Source: Carnobacterium_A sp036639135 (GTDB lineage Bacteria > Bacillota > Bacilli > Lactobacillales > Carnobacteriaceae). From it: a DNA stretch of 6,407 bases. The notes below the pieces were generated by a model. The model searched no databases, was not told where the DNA came from, and was given only the letters and a program-made list of their open reading frames with translations. Position 1 is the first letter of the stretch, and every line of letters begins with the position of its first letter. The position numbers were made by a program, and so were the translations under genes. Shown one piece after another: positions 5,920-6,407 of the stretch. Where the stretch lies: assembly GCA_036639135.1 (NCBI GenBank), contig JAVWJE010000095.1:1-6407 (forward strand), in the 5' to 3' direction.

Positions 5920-6267
5920 TTATTCTTTGTTTAAATTACGTAACAATTCGTCAATTCGGCTGCCATATAAAACAGAGTCATCTAGCGTAAAAGTCAATTC
6001 AGGAGTCTTATAAAGTGTCAAACGTTTCCCTAATTCACTTCGAATCAAGCCCGTTGCTTTATCTAAGCCTAACTGTACCATTTCAAGATCTTTTTCTTTT
6101 TCAGATAAAATACTATAATAAATAGTTGCTTGCTGTAAATCACCTGTTACTTTCACTTCTGTAATTGTAACATTTGAAACGCGTGGATCTTTCACACGTT
6201 TCACTAAAATATCATTGACCTCTTTTTGAATTTCTTGAGCTACTCGCCCAGTTCTAAAATTTGCCAT
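5920..6267 (-). CDS. rbfA: Ribosome-binding factor A (RbfA)
   Basis: RbfA is a small KH-type RNA-binding protein that attaches to the 30S subunit and helps late 16S rRNA 5'-end maturation, especially in the cold. The 115-residue length is typical. The sequence shows the opening R-VAQEIQKEVNDIL (8-21), KDPRV (26-30), VTITEVKVTGDLQQATIYYS (33-52) and the conserved C-terminal part YKTPELTFTLDDSVLYGSRI (86-105), all expected of the family. The ATG is preceded by GAGGG with 6 nt spacing. It lies 52 nt after the infB stop codon, the usual partner upstream, and is followed by a strong terminator. It is therefore the last gene of that operon here, whereas in many Firmicutes truB follows directly. Confidence 0.97.
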   Translation of the reverse strand: MANFRTGRVAQEIQKEVNDILVKRVKDPRVSNVTITEVKVTGDLQQATIYYSILSEKEKDLEMVQLGLDKATGLIRSELGKRLTLYKTPELTFTLDDSVLYGSRIDELLRNLNKE

Positions 6268-6319
6268 GATTTTCCCTCACTTTCATCATCTTTTCCTTTT
6301 TATTAACAGAATGAAAAGA

Positions 6320-6407
6320 TTACTTGCGTTTAACTTCGACCATTTCATATGCTTCAACAAGATCATCAACTAATATTTCGTTGTAATCTTTAATCATGAA
6401 GCCACAT
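6320..6407 (-). CDS. infB: Translation initiation factor IF-2, C-terminal 28 residues (5' part outside window)
   Basis: The minus strand is open from the window edge to a TAA at 6322-6320. The 28 codons translate to CGFMIKDYNEILVDDLVEAYEMVEVKRK. The ECG-(x)-(I)-(K/E)-(N/D)-(Y/F)-N-D/E-I pattern followed by D-(x)-(I/L)-E-A/V and a basic end is how IF-2 proteins finish. IF-2 is the GTPase that places initiator tRNA on the ribosome. Its position just upstream of rbfA supports the call, since infB-rbfA is one of the best conserved bacterial gene pairs. No terminator lies between the two genes. Confidence 0.93.
   Translation of the reverse strand, partial: CGFMIKDYNEILVDDLVEAYEMVEVKRK

Overview
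The window is a stretch of chromosomal housekeeping DNA from an A+T-rich Gram-positive bacterium. Every convincing gene lies on the minus strand, so the biological reading order runs from high to low coordinates. The proteins look like those of Lactobacillales, most like the Enterococcaceae (Enterococcus, Vagococcus, Melissococcus, Tetragenococcus). This rests on TruB beginning MDGILPLWKERGMTSHDC, a 314-residue fused RibF, and a DnaK with the short Firmicutes-type ATPase domain. The genus cannot be fixed without a search. The order infB - rbfA - truB - ribF - hrcA - grpE - dnaK is the familiar Lactobacillales arrangement.

Layout in the direction of transcription. (1) 6407-5822: the last 28 codons of infB (IF2) and complete rbfA close a translation/ribosome-maturation operon, which ends at a strong intrinsic terminator at 5822-5856. 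(2) 5758-5162: an acidic, soluble 198-residue protein I do not recognise sits between rbfA and truB. Its start is set by a GGAGG site, nine codon-positions' worth of bases (9 nt) before an ATG; the longer reading from a TTG is unlikely. (3) 5127-3082: a promoter leads into truB (TTG start) and ribF, 15 nt apart and probably translationally coupled, followed by an A/T-rich hairpin and U tract that looks like the operon terminator. (4) 3184-2704: about 480 bp without a gene. It contains that terminator, an exact 25-bp direct repeat, a 12-bp palindrome, and then the heat-shock promoter with a CIRCE operator. (5) 2703-1: hrcA, grpE and the first 345 codons of dnaK, the class I heat-shock operon, running off the window.

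How the genes work together. InfB and RbfA serve translation initiation and 30S maturation, TruB makes pseudouridine 55 in tRNA, and RibF makes FMN and FAD. HrcA represses its own operon through CIRCE. GrpE is the nucleotide exchange factor of DnaK. The established systems here are ordinary. The parts that are not explained by them are the unknown gene isolated between a terminator and a promoter, and the repeat-bearing spacer upstream of hrcA. I saw no mobile element, CRISPR array, tRNA, rRNA or riboswitch.
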